A DNA stretch of 64,000 nucleotides, from positions 1 through 64,000 of the forward strand of contig NZ_BAGH01000300.1 of assembly GCF_000308715.1 (NCBI RefSeq). The letters run 5' to 3'. This DNA comes from Nocardia tenerifensis NBRC 101015. Lineage in GTDB: Bacteria > Actinomycetota > Actinomycetes > Mycobacteriales > Mycobacteriaceae. Below are positions 54,097 through 64,000 of this stretch, one piece after another (the first letter of the stretch is position 1; every line of letters begins with the position of its first letter). The position numbers and the translations under genes are program-made. Under the pieces are notes generated by a model. It was given only the letters and a program-made list of their open reading frames with translations, made no database searches and was not told the DNA's origin.

Positions 54097-55215
54097 ATGC
54101 CGCTGAGCGCCTTCGTTCGCATCCGAAACCGCACAGCTTCACCCCGATCCGGCACCGCTGCACCGCGATCCGGCACCGCCGGCGTGGCGCGGCGCCGGAC
54201 CGTCGCCGTCGCGGCGTTGTGCGCGACCGTCGTCGCGGCGGGCTGCGGCGGCAAGGCCGACGACGCGAGCAGCATCGTGCGCACCACCACGAATATCGCG
54301 GGGGCGGGCGTCGTCGGGCTGGAGCGCGACACCAGCAAGGCGTGCGCACTGCCCAGCGCGCCCGATCCGGCCGCGGGCAAGACCCGTTCGGTCACCCACG
54401 CGGCCGGCGTCTCCGAGGTGCCCGCCGACCCGCAGCGCATCGTCGTGCTCACCACCTCGGCCCTGGACGCGGTGTGCGCGGTCGGCCTGTGGGAGCGCGT
54501 CGTCGGCGCGGTCACCATGGAGGGGCCGAACCCGCAGCCCGCCTACCTCGGCACCGGAGTGCTGAAGATCCCCGGCGTCGGCACGGCCGCACAGCCCGAC
54601 CCGGCGCTCATCGCCGACCTGCACCCCGACCTCATCCTCGGCGATATCCCCACCGCCACAGCGAGTTTCGACACGCTGCGGGCCATCGCGCCGACCGTGC
54701 TGGTCGGCGCTAACAACAGCTGGCAGGCCGAGTTCACCGCGCTCGCAGCGGGTTTGGGCCGCCGCGCGGCCGCGGACGCCGCGCTCGACGACTACCGCAC
54801 CGCGGCCGCCGACGCCGGCAACGCGGTCGCCGCCCACCAGACCCAGGCCTCGATCATCCGATTCACCGCCGACACCGACCAGGTGCAGGGCGACAACAGC
54901 TTCGCCGGTCAGGTGGTCGGCGACGCGGGCGTGCAGCGGCCCACCGCCCAGCGCGGCCCGTCCTTCGACGTCACCCCCGACCAGTTCGCCACCAAGGTGG
55001 AGGGCGACCTCATCTACGTGATCCTCGCGGGCGAGGAGGGCAAGCGGCACGGCGAGTCGGTGATGCGCGGCGAGGAATGGAAAGCGCTCGGCGCCGCGAC
55101 CGACAAACGCGTCTTCGCCGTGGACGACACCGTCTGGCACGGCAACGGCCTCACCGCCGCCCGCGCGCTGCTCGCCGATCTCACCGGCACGCTCAACGGC
55201 TTCGTCACCGATTGA
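54097..55215 (+). CDS. fecB: Siderophore/iron-binding ABC substrate-binding lipoprotein (FecB)
   Basis: 372 residues from ATG 54097. The basic N-terminus leads to a signal (VAVAALCATVVAAGC) with lipobox Cys50, then a class III substrate-binding fold: RIVVLTTSALDAVCAVGLWERVVGA, IPGVGTAAQPDPALIADLHPDLILG, and a C-terminal helix. FecB of M. tuberculosis (Rv3044) binds iron-siderophore complexes. Location is the same as in mycobacteria, downstream of ctaD. Here it is followed in the same direction by an NRPS locus, which suggests the siderophore could be the product. No permease or ATPase genes are adjacent. Confidence 0.88.
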   Translation: MPLSAFVRIRNRTASPRSGTAAPRSGTAGVARRRTVAVAALCATVVAAGCGGKADDASSIVRTTTNIAGAGVVGLERDTSKACALPSAPDPAAGKTRSVTHAAGVSEVPADPQRIVVLTTSALDAVCAVGLWERVVGAVTMEGPNPQPAYLGTGVLKIPGVGTAAQPDPALIADLHPDLILGDIPTATASFDTLRAIAPTVLVGANNSWQAEFTALAAGLGRRAAADAALDDYRTAAADAGNAVAAHQTQASIIRFTADTDQVQGDNSFAGQVVGDAGVQRPTAQRGPSFDVTPDQFATKVEGDLIYVILAGEEGKRHGESVMRGEEWKALGAATDKRVFAVDDTVWHGNGLTAARALLADLTGTLNGFVTD

Positions 55216-55356
55216 GCCCGCTCCCCCTTGGGTGAGGTTTTCCGCACCCTGGGAGGTACCACCACCAGCGCTTGGGTTGCTGTCGAAAGGCCCGCTCGTA
55301 GCCGAGATTTAGAGGTACGCAACGCCTCATCACCGCGACTACGAGGGACGACCACC

Positions 55357-55809
55357 ATGCACACGACGACCGAATCGCTCGCCGACAACCTCCGCCGGCT
55401 GCCCCTCGCGCGGCCCGTCGCCGAGGTCGATCCGCACGCGGTCGTGGCGTCCACCGCCGACTGCGTGCTCACCTACGGCGAGCTCGATCGCTGGTCCAAC
55501 CGGCTGGCCAGGCTGCTGCTCGGGATCGGCGCCGACGCCGACTCGCGCGTCGCCATCGCCATCTCCGACGAGATCGAGTCCGTCGTCGCCGAGCGCGCCA
55601 TCGTCAAGCTCGGCGCCACGCCGGTGCCCGCGGCAGCCGAAACGTTCCTGGGCGGCACCGCGTTCGGCGTGACCGTCAAGGCCCGGCGCGGCGAGCTCAG
55701 CGACGCCATCTCCTGGCTGGTGCTGGACGACCGTTCGACCTTGCAGCGCTACCTCGCCGGCTCGGACGCGCCCCTCACCGAACTCGAGCAGCTGCCCCGG
55801 TCGGCCTGA
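55357..55809 (+). CDS. Stand-alone N-terminal fragment of an adenylation domain
   Basis: 150 residues from ATG 55357 with GAGGGA upstream. Residues 37-145 align by eye with the start of NRPS adenylation domains in the next gene: LTYGELDRWSNRLARLLLG (38-56), VAIAISDEIESVVAERAIVKLGA, GVTVKARRGELSDAISWLVLDDRSTL. The protein ends before the A3 loop (TSGSTG) and all substrate and ATP residues, so it cannot adenylate. It may be a decayed adenylation gene, a domain donor, or a deliberate helper; a regular ribosome site and intact frame argue for expression. It precedes the NRPS by 185 bases. Confidence 0.75.
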   Translation: MHTTTESLADNLRRLPLARPVAEVDPHAVVASTADCVLTYGELDRWSNRLARLLLGIGADADSRVAIAISDEIESVVAERAIVKLGATPVPAAAETFLGGTAFGVTVKARRGELSDAISWLVLDDRSTLQRYLAGSDAPLTELEQLPRSA

Positions 55810-55994
55810 TCCGGCGGCGCGTCCGACGACGTTCGGGCGCGCCGTCGCACGTTTGCTGAGCAATCTCCATCGGTGCACACGTCATCGGTTCAGAATGAAT
55901 CTTGTCGCGAGCTGTGCGGCAGGGTACTACCACTTCCGCGCTGGCAGGCGGCGACTCCGCCGCAGCTGCGGGCGGTGAAAACGTAGGACTTTTC

Positions 55995-58900
55995 ATGCAA
56001 CAGCCTCCCCTCTCCCCCTTCGAGCCCGGCACGGCTCTGCCCGACGGCGCCTTCGCGCTCTCGGCGGCGCAGCGCGGCATCTGGTTCGCCCAGCACATCG
56101 CCGGCGACACTCCGATATCGATCGCCCAGTACGTCGAGTTGCAGGGGCCGATCGACCTCGACCTGCTCGCCGCCGCCGCCCGTCAGGCGGGCCGGGAGTT
56201 CGGCACCGGATACCTACGGCTGCTCGAGGTCGACGGCCATCCGTATCAATTCGTGGACACCACCCTCGACGACAACCTGGGCACGCTGGACCTGCGCGAC
56301 GAACGCGATCCCGAGGCCGCCGCGCACGCGTGGATGCGGGCCGAGTACGAGGCGCCGCTGGACCTGACCGGGGATCGGCTGGTGCGCGTCGCGATGCTGC
56401 GGCTGGCCGAGGACCGCTGGTTCTGGTACTCGCGGATCCATCACCTCGTGCTGGACGGCATGGGCGCGCTGACCATGGTGCAGCGCACGGGCGAGCTGTA
56501 CAACGCGGCGGTCGAGGGCAAGGAGCCGCCCGCCGCGAAGGCCGAGGACCTGCGCAGGATCGTCGAGGCCGATTCGGCGTACCGCGACTCGGAGCGTTTC
56601 GGCTCGGATCGGGAGTACTGGCGCGAGCATCTCGCGGGGATGGCCGACCCGGTGAGCCTGGCCGGCCGGACCGCCGAGGTGGACGCGCACCCGAGCCGGG
56701 TCTCCGGCGCGCTGCCGCGCGAGACCGCGGCGCTGCTGGACGCCGTCGCGGACGCGGCCGGGTCCGGCGTCGCGCCGACCGTGGTCGCGGCCTTCGGCGC
56801 GTACCTCGCCGCCATGACCGGCGCGTCGGAAGTCGTGCTGAGCCTTCCTGTTTCGGCGCGGACCACGGCGGTGCTGCGCCGCTCCGGCGGGATGATCGCC
56901 AATGTCGTTCCGCTTCGCCTGCGACTGACCCCGGCCACGACGGTCGGCGAGGTGATCCGGGCCGCGCAGGGCGAGTTGACCGGCGCGCTGCGGCGGCAGC
57001 GTTACCGGCAGGAGGACATCGTCCGCGATCTCGGCTGGTCGATGGACGAGGCCGCGTCGTTCGGGCCGTCGGTGAACTTGATGATGGTGGACACCAGGAT
57101 TCAACTCGGCGCGGTCACCGGCCGGCTGCATGTGCTCACGTCCGGGTTGATCGATGACCTGTTCGTCAATGTGTACCCCGGTGTCGGCGGCGAGAGCACC
57201 CACATCGATTTCCAGGGCAACGGAAACCTCTACAGCGACGCCGAATTGGCGGCGCAGCATCGTCGGTTCCTGGCGTTTCTGCACGCGTTCCTCACGGCGG
57301 GGACCGAGGCGGCTCTCTCCACCGTGCCGGTCGTGTCCGATGAAGAGCAGGCGGAACTGGTGCCTGCCCGCGGCCCCGAGGGCGGCGCGCCCCGCACACT
57401 GCCCGAGATCCTCTCGGCCGGTGCGACTTTCGATCCCGACTCGGTGGCGATCCGCGCCGGGACGGCGGTACTCACCTACCGACGAGTCGACGAACACACC
57501 AACCGGCTGGCCAGGCTGCTCATCGCGGCAGGGGCCGGACCTGAACGCGCCGTGGCCATTTCGATCCCGCGCTCGGCGGAGTCGGTGCTGGCGATGATCG
57601 CGGTGGCCAAGACCGGCGCGGCGTTCGTGCCGATCGATCCGACCTACCCGGCCGACCGGATCGAGCACATGGTCGGCGACAGCGGCGTCGTCGCGGGTAT
57701 GACGGTCGCGGCCGCGCGGAAGTCGTTGCCCGACAGCGTCGATTGGCTGGTACTCGACGACGAAGCGACCGTACGCGCGGTGCGCGAACAGGACGCGGCA
57801 CGTATCACCGACGCCCAGCGGCTCGCCGCCATGCACCTCGACCAGGTCGCGTACGTCATCTACACCTCCGGATCGACCGGCTTGCCCAAGGGCGTGCTGG
57901 TTTCTCATCGTGGACTGGCGAATCTGGCCGTCGGCTCGGCCGCCGGATTCGGCGTCACCCCCGATGCCGTGGTGGCGCACGCCGTTTCGCCGAGCTTCGA
58001 CATCTCGGTCGAGGAGATTGTGGTGACCCTCGCCACCGGTGCCACGCTCGCCGTCGTGCCGCCCGCCGCCTACGCCGGCGAGGAGTTGGCCGCGGTGCTG
58101 CGCGCCCACCGCGTCACGCACCTGAATGTCACGCCGGCGGTTGTCGGCTCGCTGGATCCCGCGACGCTGCCCGACCTGCGCACGATCATCGTCGGCGGCG
58201 ACGCGTGCCCGCCCGGACTGGCGGCCGAGTGGCCGGGGCGCACAGTGTTGAACGGGTACGGGCCCACCGAGACCACGGTGACCGTGACATTGAGCGAGGC
58301 GCTGGCGCCCGACGCGCCGGTCACCATCGGCGGCCTCGTGCGCGGCGTCTCCGCGGTCGTGCTCGACCCCTGGTTGCGTCCCGTTCCCCCGGGCACCGTC
58401 GGCGAGCTGTATCTCGCCGGGGTCGGGCTCGCGCGCGGCTATCACCGGCGCAACGGGCTCACGGCGGAACGTTTCGTTGCCAACCCATACGCGAGCGGCA
58501 CTCGGATGTATCGCACCGGTGATCTGGTGCGCTGGATCCGCTCCGGCGACCGTTGGGAGCTGGAGTACCAGGGCCGCAGCGACTTCCAGGTGAAGGTCCG
58601 AGGCTTCCGCATCGAGCTCGGCGAGATCGACGCGGCGCTGGGACGACATCCGGATATCGACTTCGCCATCACCCTCGGCGTGGAGACCGGTGCGGGCGCG
58701 ACCGCACTGGTGTCGTACGTGGTGCCGAAACCCGGCGCCGAAGTGCACCCCGAGGCGCTGAAAGCCGCTGCCGGGGAGTCTCTTCCGGCCTACATGGTGC
58801 CCGCCGTGGTGACCGTGCTCGACAGTGTTCCGCTCACCCCGCTCGGCAAGGTCGACCGGAAAGCCCTGCCCGCACCGGATTTCAGTGCCCGGACGGTCGT

Positions 58901-61900
58901 CGGTCGCGCGCCGTCCACCCCACGCGAGGAGGCGCTCGCCGCGCTGTTCGCCGAGGTGCTCGGGCTGGAGACGGTCGGGGTGGACGAGAGCTTCTTCGCG
59001 CTCGGCGGCGACAGCATCGTGTCCATTCAGCTGGTGTCGCGGGCGAAAGCCGCCGGCCTCGGGTTCAGCGCGCGAGATGTGTTCGAGCGCAAGACCGTTG
59101 CCGCCCTGGCCGCCGTCGCCACCGAGGTGCGGGCGCAGGTGGTGCACGAACTGCCCGGCGGTGGGGTCGGCGCGGTCGCGCTCACGCCGATCGTGCACGC
59201 CATGCTGGAGCAGGGCGACGCCTGGGCACGGTTCAGCCAGGCGGTGCTGATCGGGCTGCCTGCCGGGTTCGGACGCGGGCGGCTCGTCGCGGCCGTGCAG
59301 GCGCTGCTCGACCACCATGATCTGCTGCGTTCCCGATTGCGGCGGGAGGCAGGCGGCTGGGCGTGGACGGTGGCCGAGCGGGGCGCCGTCGACGCCGAAT
59401 CACTGATCGAGATGGTGGCCGACGGCGCTGCCGCGCGGGAACGCGAACTACAGCGCGCCGCGGACCTGCTCGACCCGGCCGTCGGGGTCGTCGCGCGCTT
59501 CGTGCTCATCGAGGAGCCCGGACCCGTGCTCTGGCTCGTCCTGCACCACCTGGTGACCGACGGTGTCTCCTGGCGCATCCTGCTGCCGGACCTGGCCACC
59601 GCCGCCATGGGCGGTGTTCTCGCGCCGGTCGGCACCTCGTTCCGGCGCTGGGCGCACGGGCAGGCCGAGCAGGCCCGCGAGCGCGCCGGCGAGCTGCCGA
59701 TCTGGCGGGACATCCTGGCCACGCCCGATCCGCCGCTCGGCAGCGACCGCCTCGATCCGGCCGTCGATGTCGTCGCGTCCATGGCCTGTCACCGATCCGT
59801 CGTTCCCCCGGCGGTGGCGGAGATCGTGTTGGGCACCGCGCCCGACCGATTTCATTGCGGCGCAGACGATGTGCTGCTCGCCGCGCTCGCCATGGCGGTC
59901 GGCCGGTGGCGCGGGCGCACCGCGACCCTGTTCACCCTCGAGGGGCACGGGCGCGCGGAGGAGATCCTGCCCGGCGCGGACGTCGCGCGCACGGTGGGCT
60001 GGTTCACCAGCGTGTATCCGGTCGCTGTCGACCTGGCGGGCCTCGATCTCGCCGAGGCGTTCGCCGCGGGTCCGGCGGCGGGAGCCGCCATCAAGGCCAT
60101 CAAGGAACAGCTGCGGAGGGTGCCGGACAAAGGCATCGGGTTCGGCATGCTGCGCTATCTCGACGCCGAATGCGCTGCGGCGCTGGCGGATAGCCCGACC
60201 CCGCAGATCAGCTTCAACTATCTGGGCCGCGCGACCACCGGCACCGAGGCGGAACCCTGGCTGCCGCGACACTTCGCGGCCACGCAGGACGATCGCGCGC
60301 CGCTGGCCGCCGTCGTCGACCTGAACGCCGTCCGCACCGACGCGGGCCTGGAGGTCACCTGGGCCTACGCGTCACGGTTGCTCGACGCGGACGACGTCGC
60401 TCGGCTCGCCGAGCTCTGGACCGAGGCCTTGCGCGCGCTCGCCGAGCACGCCGAGTCCGCGGGCGCGGGCGGCCGCACACCGTCCGACTTCGATCTCGTC
60501 ACTGTGACGCAGCGCCAGATCGACGCCTGGGAGCGCGACTATCCGAATCTCGCTGACGTATGGCCACTTTCGCCACTCCAGTACGGTCTGCTGTTCCACG
60601 CGCTGTACGACTCGGACACCGCCGACGGCTACACCGTCCAGTCCCTGCTCACCCTGGCCGGCACCGTCGACGCGGACCGGCTGCGCGCGGCCGCACAGGC
60701 TTTGGTGGCCCGGCACGAGAACTTGCGCGTCGCGTACGTGGAGACCGACGACGGTCCGCGGCAGTTGGTCCTCACCGATGCCGAAATGCCCTGGCATTAC
60801 GTCGATCTCAGCAATATCGAGGACGCCGATGTCCGGCGACGGGAACTAGACCGGGTGATCGCGCTCGACGCCCGGACCCGCTTCGAGCTGGACCGCCCGC
60901 CGCTGGTGCGCTGCACCCTCATCCGGACCGCCGCCGACGCGTACCGGTTCGTGCTCACCAATCACCATCTGGTGCTGGACGGCTGGTCGACGCCGCTGCT
61001 GGTGCGCGAACTGCTCGCGCTCTACGTCACCTCGGGCGACGCGTCCGCGCTGCCGCCCGCGCGTTCCTATCGCGAGTTCCTGTCGTGGTTGGCCGAGCGC
61101 GACGACGCCGAATCCGTTGCCGCATGGGCACAGTCACTCGCGGGCATCGATACGCCGACCCGCGCCGTTGCGACGCTGGCCGGCATCGAGTCGACCGAGA
61201 CCGGGATGCTGTCCACCGACCTCTCCGCCGACACCGTCGCCTGCCTCGAGGCGACGGCCCGAGAATCCGGCGCGACCGTCAACACTCTCGTGCAAGCCGG
61301 CTGGGCGATGCTGCTCGCCATGCTGACCGGGCGCACCGACGTGGTGTTCGGCGGCACGGTCTCCGGCCGGCCGCCGGAGCTGGCCGGCGTCGAGGAGATG
61401 GTCGGCCTGTTCATCAACACCCTGCCCGTGCGGGTGCGGCTCGACCCGGCGGAGAAGGTGGTCGACCTGCTCGCCCGCCTGCAGGCGGAGCAGGCGCGGC
61501 TGATGGACCACCAGCACGTGGGGCTCGCGGCGATCCACCAGGCCGTCGGGCTGGCCGAATTGTTCGACACCCTCACCGTTTTCGAGTCCTACCCGATCGA
61601 GCGGGAAGCCCTCTCGCAGGCGCTGGACATCGCGGGCATGCGGGTGCTCGACGTCGAAGGCACCGACGCGACGCCGTACCCGTTGAACCTCATGGTGATT
61701 CCGCTGCACGGCCCGGACGGACGCGACACCCTGCGCGTCAGCCTGAAATTCATGGCCGATCAGCTCGATCCGGCGGCGGCGCGACCGCTGCTCGACCGGT
61801 TCGTCCGGCTGCTCCGGCAACTGGCCGACAATCCGCGCGCCCTCGTCTCGCAGGTGCAGTACTGCGACGACGCGGAACGTGCCGCGCTGCTTCCTGTTCG

Positions 61901-64000
61901 CGGGCCGGAGTCGCTGCCCGTGCGCACGCTGCCGGAGATCCTGGCCGCGGGCGCGGCGATCGACGGCGACGCCATCGCGGTCAGCGCGGGCGAGCTCACC
62001 ATGTCCTACGGCGAGCTCGACGCCTGGTCGAATCGCTTCGCGCGGCTGCTGCTGAGCCGGGGCGTCGGGCGCGAGGTGTTCGTCGTGCTCGCCCTGACCC
62101 GATCGCTGGAGTCGGTGGTCGCGGTGTGGGCGCTGGCCAAATCCGGCGCGGCGTTCGCGCCGCTCGACCCGAACTACCCCGTCGAGCGGATCGAGCACAT
62201 GCTCACCGACTCCAGGGCGCCCATCGGCGTGACGGTCACCGCGACCGGCGAGACGCTGCCGGGCAGCATCGACTGGCTGCTGCTCGACGATCTCAACACC
62301 ATCCGCCGCGTCATGACGGTCTCCGACGCGCCCATCACCGACGAGGAGCGCGGCGGTCCGATCGATGTCGACCAGACGGCGTATCTCATCTACACCTCGG
62401 GCTCCACCGGCAAGCCCAAGGCCGTGCTGCTCAGCCATCGCGGAGTCGCGAATCTGGTCTCGACACAACGCGACTCGCTCGACCTCGATCCGACGGCGAG
62501 CGCGTTGCAGGTCGCCTCGCCCAGCTTCGACGCCTCGGTCTTCGAGCTGCTCACCGCGCACGGCGTGGGCGGCCGGCTGGTGGTCTCCCCGCCGGACGTC
62601 TACGGCGGCGCGGAGCTGGAGCGGCTGCTACGCGCCGAACGGGTGACCCACGCGGTGATCACGCCGTCCGCGCTGGCCACCATGGACCCGGCGGGCCTCG
62701 GCCACCTGCGGGTGCTGTCGGTGGCCGGCGAGGCCGCGACGCCGGAGCTGATCGAGCGCTGGTCGGCCGGCCGTCGCATGGTGAACCTCTACGGCCCGAC
62801 GGAGTTCAGCATTTGGGCCACGGGGCCGGCGGAACTCGTTGCGGGCGAGGCGATCACCATCGGCGGGCCGATTCGCGGCGCGGCGACCATGGTGCTCGAC
62901 ACCTGGCTGCGCCCGGTGCCCGTCGGCGTCGCGGGTGAGCTGTACCTGGCGGGGCCCGCGCTGGCCCGCGGCTACTTCAACCGCTTCGCCATGACCGCCA
63001 GCCGATTCGTCGCCGACCCGTTCGGCGAGCCGGGCGAACGCATGTACCGAACCGGCGACATGGTGCGCTGGGTCGCGGGCGGCGACGGCTACGAACTGGA
63101 GTACCTGGGCCGCAGCGATTTCCAGGTCAAGATTCGCGGCCTGCGGATCGAGCTCGGCGAGATCGACGCGGTCCTCTCGCGCGACGAGCAGGTCGAGTAC
63201 GCGGTCACCATCGGCCGCGCCGGGCCTGCCGGTGCGACGGTGCTGGTGTCGTATGTGCTGCCCGCCGAGGGCGTCGAACTGGACACCGAGCGGCTCAGGG
63301 AGCGGATCGCCGCCGAGCTGCCGGGGTACATGGTGCCCGGCTATCTCGTTGTGCTCGAGACGGTTCCGCTGACGCCGGTCGGCAAGCTGGACCGCGCGGC
63401 CCTTCCGGTGCCGGACTTCTCGGACGACCACCGGCCCTACCTCGCGCCGCGCACGCCGGTGGAGCGGGCGGTGGCCGAGGTGTTCGGCGAGGTGCTCGGG
63501 CGGGAGCGGGTCGGCGTCGATCAGTCCTTCTTCGAGCTCGGCGGTGACTCGCTCAGCGCGACCAAGGTGGTCGCCCGGGTCAACTCCGCCCTCGGTTCGA
63601 CCATCGCCCTGCGCGATCTGTTCGACGCGCCCACCGTCGCCCTGCTGTCGGCGCGGATCGTCCCGGCCACCGACGGCAAGCCGGGACGCTTCGCGCTCGC
63701 GCCGCGGATCCGGCCGGACCGCATTCCGCTCTCCCCCGCGCAGCAGCGGATGTGGGTGATGAACCGGCTCGACCCCGCGTCGCCCGCGTACAACATCGCC
63801 GTGGCGTTGCGGCTGACCGGTGTGCTCGACGTCGACGCGATGCGCGGGGCGCTGGCGGATGTGGTGCGGCGGCACGAGAGTCTGCGCACGATCTACCCGG
63901 CCGACGCGACGGGTCCGCGTCAGGTGATCATGGATACCGCAGCGGTCGCGCCCGCGCTGTCCGTCGTCGGGACCGAAGACGGGGCGGCGCTGCGTGATCG
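55995..64000 (+). CDS. Non-ribosomal peptide synthetase (5' part, continues beyond window)
   Basis: The frame is open from ATG 55995 to the edge: 2668 residues visible. Domains in order: C1 (about 15-440, H149-H-L-V-L-D-G155); A1 (about 465-955, [11 protein letters not shown]); PCP1 (S1007 in GGDSI); epimerisation domain E (about 1055-1500, H1184-[25 protein letters not shown]); C2 (about 1520-1945, DCL type, H1657-H-L-V-L-D-G); A2 (about 1975-2470, [11 protein letters not shown]); PCP2 (S2519 in GGDSL); C3 (from about 2570, [10 protein letters not shown]). PCP1 carrying GGDSI before an E domain predicts a D-amino acid first. A1 pocket residues (669, 670, 673, 711, 732, 734, 754, 762, 763, 952) are D-I-E-N-I-G-G-V-T-K; A2 gives D-A-F-V-S-A-L-I-W-K. 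No start condensation partner is upstream, so C1 may be an acylating starter. Confidence 0.95.
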   Translation, partial: MQQPPLSPFEPGTALPDGAFALSAAQRGIWFAQHIAGDTPISIAQYVELQGPIDLDLLAAAARQAGREFGTGYLRLLEVDGHPYQFVDTTLDDNLGTLDLRDERDPEAAAHAWMRAEYEAPLDLTGDRLVRVAMLRLAEDRWFWYSRIHHLVLDGMGALTMVQRTGELYNAAVEGKEPPAAKAEDLRRIVEADSAYRDSERFGSDREYWREHLAGMADPVSLAGRTAEVDAHPSRVSGALPRETAALLDAVADAAGSGVAPTVVAAFGAYLAAMTGASEVVLSLPVSARTTAVLRRSGGMIANVVPLRLRLTPATTVGEVIRAAQGELTGALRRQRYRQEDIVRDLGWSMDEAASFGPSVNLMMVDTRIQLGAVTGRLHVLTSGLIDDLFVNVYPGVGGESTHIDFQGNGNLYSDAELAAQHRRFLAFLHAFLTAGTEAALSTVPVVSDEEQAELVPARGPEGGAPRTLPEILSAGATFDPDSVAIRAGTAVLTYRRVDEHTNRLARLLIAAGAGPERAVAISIPRSAESVLAMIAVAKTGAAFVPIDPTYPADRIEHMVGDSGVVAGMTVAAARKSLPDSVDWLVLDDEATVRAVREQDAARITDAQRLAAMHLDQVAYVIYTSGSTGLPKGVLVSHRGLANLAVGSAAGFGVTPDAVVAHAVSPSFDISVEEIVVTLATGATLAVVPPAAYAGEELAAVLRAHRVTHLNVTPAVVGSLDPATLPDLRTIIVGGDACPPGLAAEWPGRTVLNGYGPTETTVTVTLSEALAPDAPVTIGGLVRGVSAVVLDPWLRPVPPGTVGELYLAGVGLARGYHRRNGLTAERFVANPYASGTRMYRTGDLVRWIRSGDRWELEYQGRSDFQVKVRGFRIELGEIDAALGRHPDIDFAITLGVETGAGATALVSYVVPKPGAEVHPEALKAAAGESLPAYMVPAVVTVLDSVPLTPLGKVDRKALPAPDFSARTVVGRAPSTPREEALAALFAEVLGLETVGVDESFFALGGDSIVSIQLVSRAKAAGLGFSARDVFERKTVAALAAVATEVRAQVVHELPGGGVGAVALTPIVHAMLEQGDAWARFSQAVLIGLPAGFGRGRLVAAVQALLDHHDLLRSRLRREAGGWAWTVAERGAVDAESLIEMVADGAAARERELQRAADLLDPAVGVVARFVLIEEPGPVLWLVLHHLVTDGVSWRILLPDLATAAMGGVLAPVGTSFRRWAHGQAEQARERAGELPIWRDILATPDPPLGSDRLDPAVDVVASMACHRSVVPPAVAEIVLGTAPDRFHCGADDVLLAALAMAVGRWRGRTATLFTLEGHGRAEEILPGADVARTVGWFTSVYPVAVDLAGLDLAEAFAAGPAAGAAIKAIKEQLRRVPDKGIGFGMLRYLDAECAAALADSPTPQISFNYLGRATTGTEAEPWLPRHFAATQDDRAPLAAVVDLNAVRTDAGLEVTWAYASRLLDADDVARLAELWTEALRALAEHAESAGAGGRTPSDFDLVTVTQRQIDAWERDYPNLADVWPLSPLQYGLLFHALYDSDTADGYTVQSLLTLAGTVDADRLRAAAQALVARHENLRVAYVETDDGPRQLVLTDAEMPWHYVDLSNIEDADVRRRELDRVIALDARTRFELDRPPLVRCTLIRTAADAYRFVLTNHHLVLDGWSTPLLVRELLALYVTSGDASALPPARSYREFLSWLAERDDAESVAAWAQSLAGIDTPTRAVATLAGIESTETGMLSTDLSADTVACLEATARESGATVNTLVQAGWAMLLAMLTGRTDVVFGGTVSGRPPELAGVEEMVGLFINTLPVRVRLDPAEKVVDLLARLQAEQARLMDHQHVGLAAIHQAVGLAELFDTLTVFESYPIEREALSQALDIAGMRVLDVEGTDATPYPLNLMVIPLHGPDGRDTLRVSLKFMADQLDPAAARPLLDRFVRLLRQLADNPRALVSQVQYCDDAERAALLPVRGPESLPVRTLPEILAAGAAIDGDAIAVSAGELTMSYGELDAWSNRFARLLLSRGVGREVFVVLALTRSLESVVAVWALAKSGAAFAPLDPNYPVERIEHMLTDSRAPIGVTVTATGETLPGSIDWLLLDDLNTIRRVMTVSDAPITDEERGGPIDVDQTAYLIYTSGSTGKPKAVLLSHRGVANLVSTQRDSLDLDPTASALQVASPSFDASVFELLTAHGVGGRLVVSPPDVYGGAELERLLRAERVTHAVITPSALATMDPAGLGHLRVLSVAGEAATPELIERWSAGRRMVNLYGPTEFSIWATGPAELVAGEAITIGGPIRGAATMVLDTWLRPVPVGVAGELYLAGPALARGYFNRFAMTASRFVADPFGEPGERMYRTGDMVRWVAGGDGYELEYLGRSDFQVKIRGLRIELGEIDAVLSRDEQVEYAVTIGRAGPAGATVLVSYVLPAEGVELDTERLRERIAAELPGYMVPGYLVVLETVPLTPVGKLDRAALPVPDFSDDHRPYLAPRTPVERAVAEVFGEVLGRERVGVDQSFFELGGDSLSATKVVARVNSALGSTIALRDLFDAPTVALLSARIVPATDGKPGRFALAPRIRPDRIPLSPAQQRMWVMNRLDPASPAYNIAVALRLTGVLDVDAMRGALADVVRRHESLRTIYPADATGPRQVIMDTAAVAPALSVVGTEDGAALRD

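Noticed and set aside
55810..55994. Iron box (IdeR) or clear promoter before the NRPS
   Set aside because: No match to the IdeR consensus was seen; TTGTCG/TACTAC-like boxes near 55,905-55,935 are too weak to call.
56214..59318. A 1034-codon frame on the minus strand under the NRPS
   Set aside because: It mirrors the NRPS reading frame, has no recognisable domains, and is rich in His/Arg/Gly/Gln as expected of an antisense shadow.

Overview
The window is one contiguous piece of a high-GC actinobacterial chromosome, most likely Nocardia or a close mycolate-containing relative. From about 10.7 kb to 55.2 kb the gene content and order largely follow the Mycobacterium tuberculosis Rv3011c-Rv3044 block as I remember it (gatA, gatC, ACT protein, ligA, MetE-like protein, mnmA, iscS, two acyltransferases, etfA/etfB, methyltransferase/GH57/glycosyltransferase, PQQ protein, acetyltransferase, THUMP-like and SAM methyltransferases, echA17, Nudix, ABC ATPase, serB2, ctaD, fecB). 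Several accessory genes are inserted into this backbone, and a large non-ribosomal peptide synthetase (NRPS) follows fecB and runs off the right edge. Identifications come from reading the translated sequence, motifs and synteny; no database search was run.

Layout. 0-10.6 kb is an accessory stretch: the end of an FtsX-type permease, a membrane Ser/Thr kinase, a beta-lactamase-fold lipoprotein, a NarL-type two-component system, a phospholipase-A2-like secreted protein overlapping a membrane alpha/beta-hydrolase, an SRPBCC protein behind a KstR-type palindrome, and a divergent TetR/SDR pair with two matching operators. 10.7-25.1 kb holds translation, repair and sulfur-transfer genes (gatCA, ligA, mnmA, iscS). 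Interspersed are an AAA ATPase with a small membrane protein, an SDR-queA pair behind a MerR-like promoter, and a PIN/HTH toxin-antitoxin-like pair. 25.4-35.7 kb holds a DoxX-like protein, an OlsA/OlsB-like acyltransferase pair, type II NADH dehydrogenase with a divergent LysR gene, a PadR-regulated drug-type ABC exporter, a decayed gene with three reading frames, and the etfBA operon. 36-39.6 kb is a translationally coupled methyltransferase/GH57/GT4 operon matching the methylglucose lipopolysaccharide genes of mycobacteria. 39.7-53 kb is mostly conserved mycobacterial genes ending with serB2 and ctaD, plus a chagasin-like inhibitor lipoprotein overlapping a peptidyl-tRNA hydrolase-like gene.

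53.2-64 kb carries a two-domain VOC protein, the siderophore-binding-type lipoprotein FecB, a stand-alone N-terminal fragment of an adenylation domain, and the NRPS. The visible NRPS order is C-A-PCP-E-C-A-PCP-C. The A1 pocket (D-I-E-N-I-G-G-V-T-K) has an acidic residue typical of pockets for basic amino acids such as ornithine, which together with FecB makes a siderophore-like product worth testing. No rRNA, tRNA, CRISPR array, insertion sequence or integrase was seen. The window is rich in near-perfect palindromes placed just upstream of genes (8.44, 9.61/9.66, 18.09, 32.12, 35.82 and 44.97 kb) and in strong hairpin terminators.
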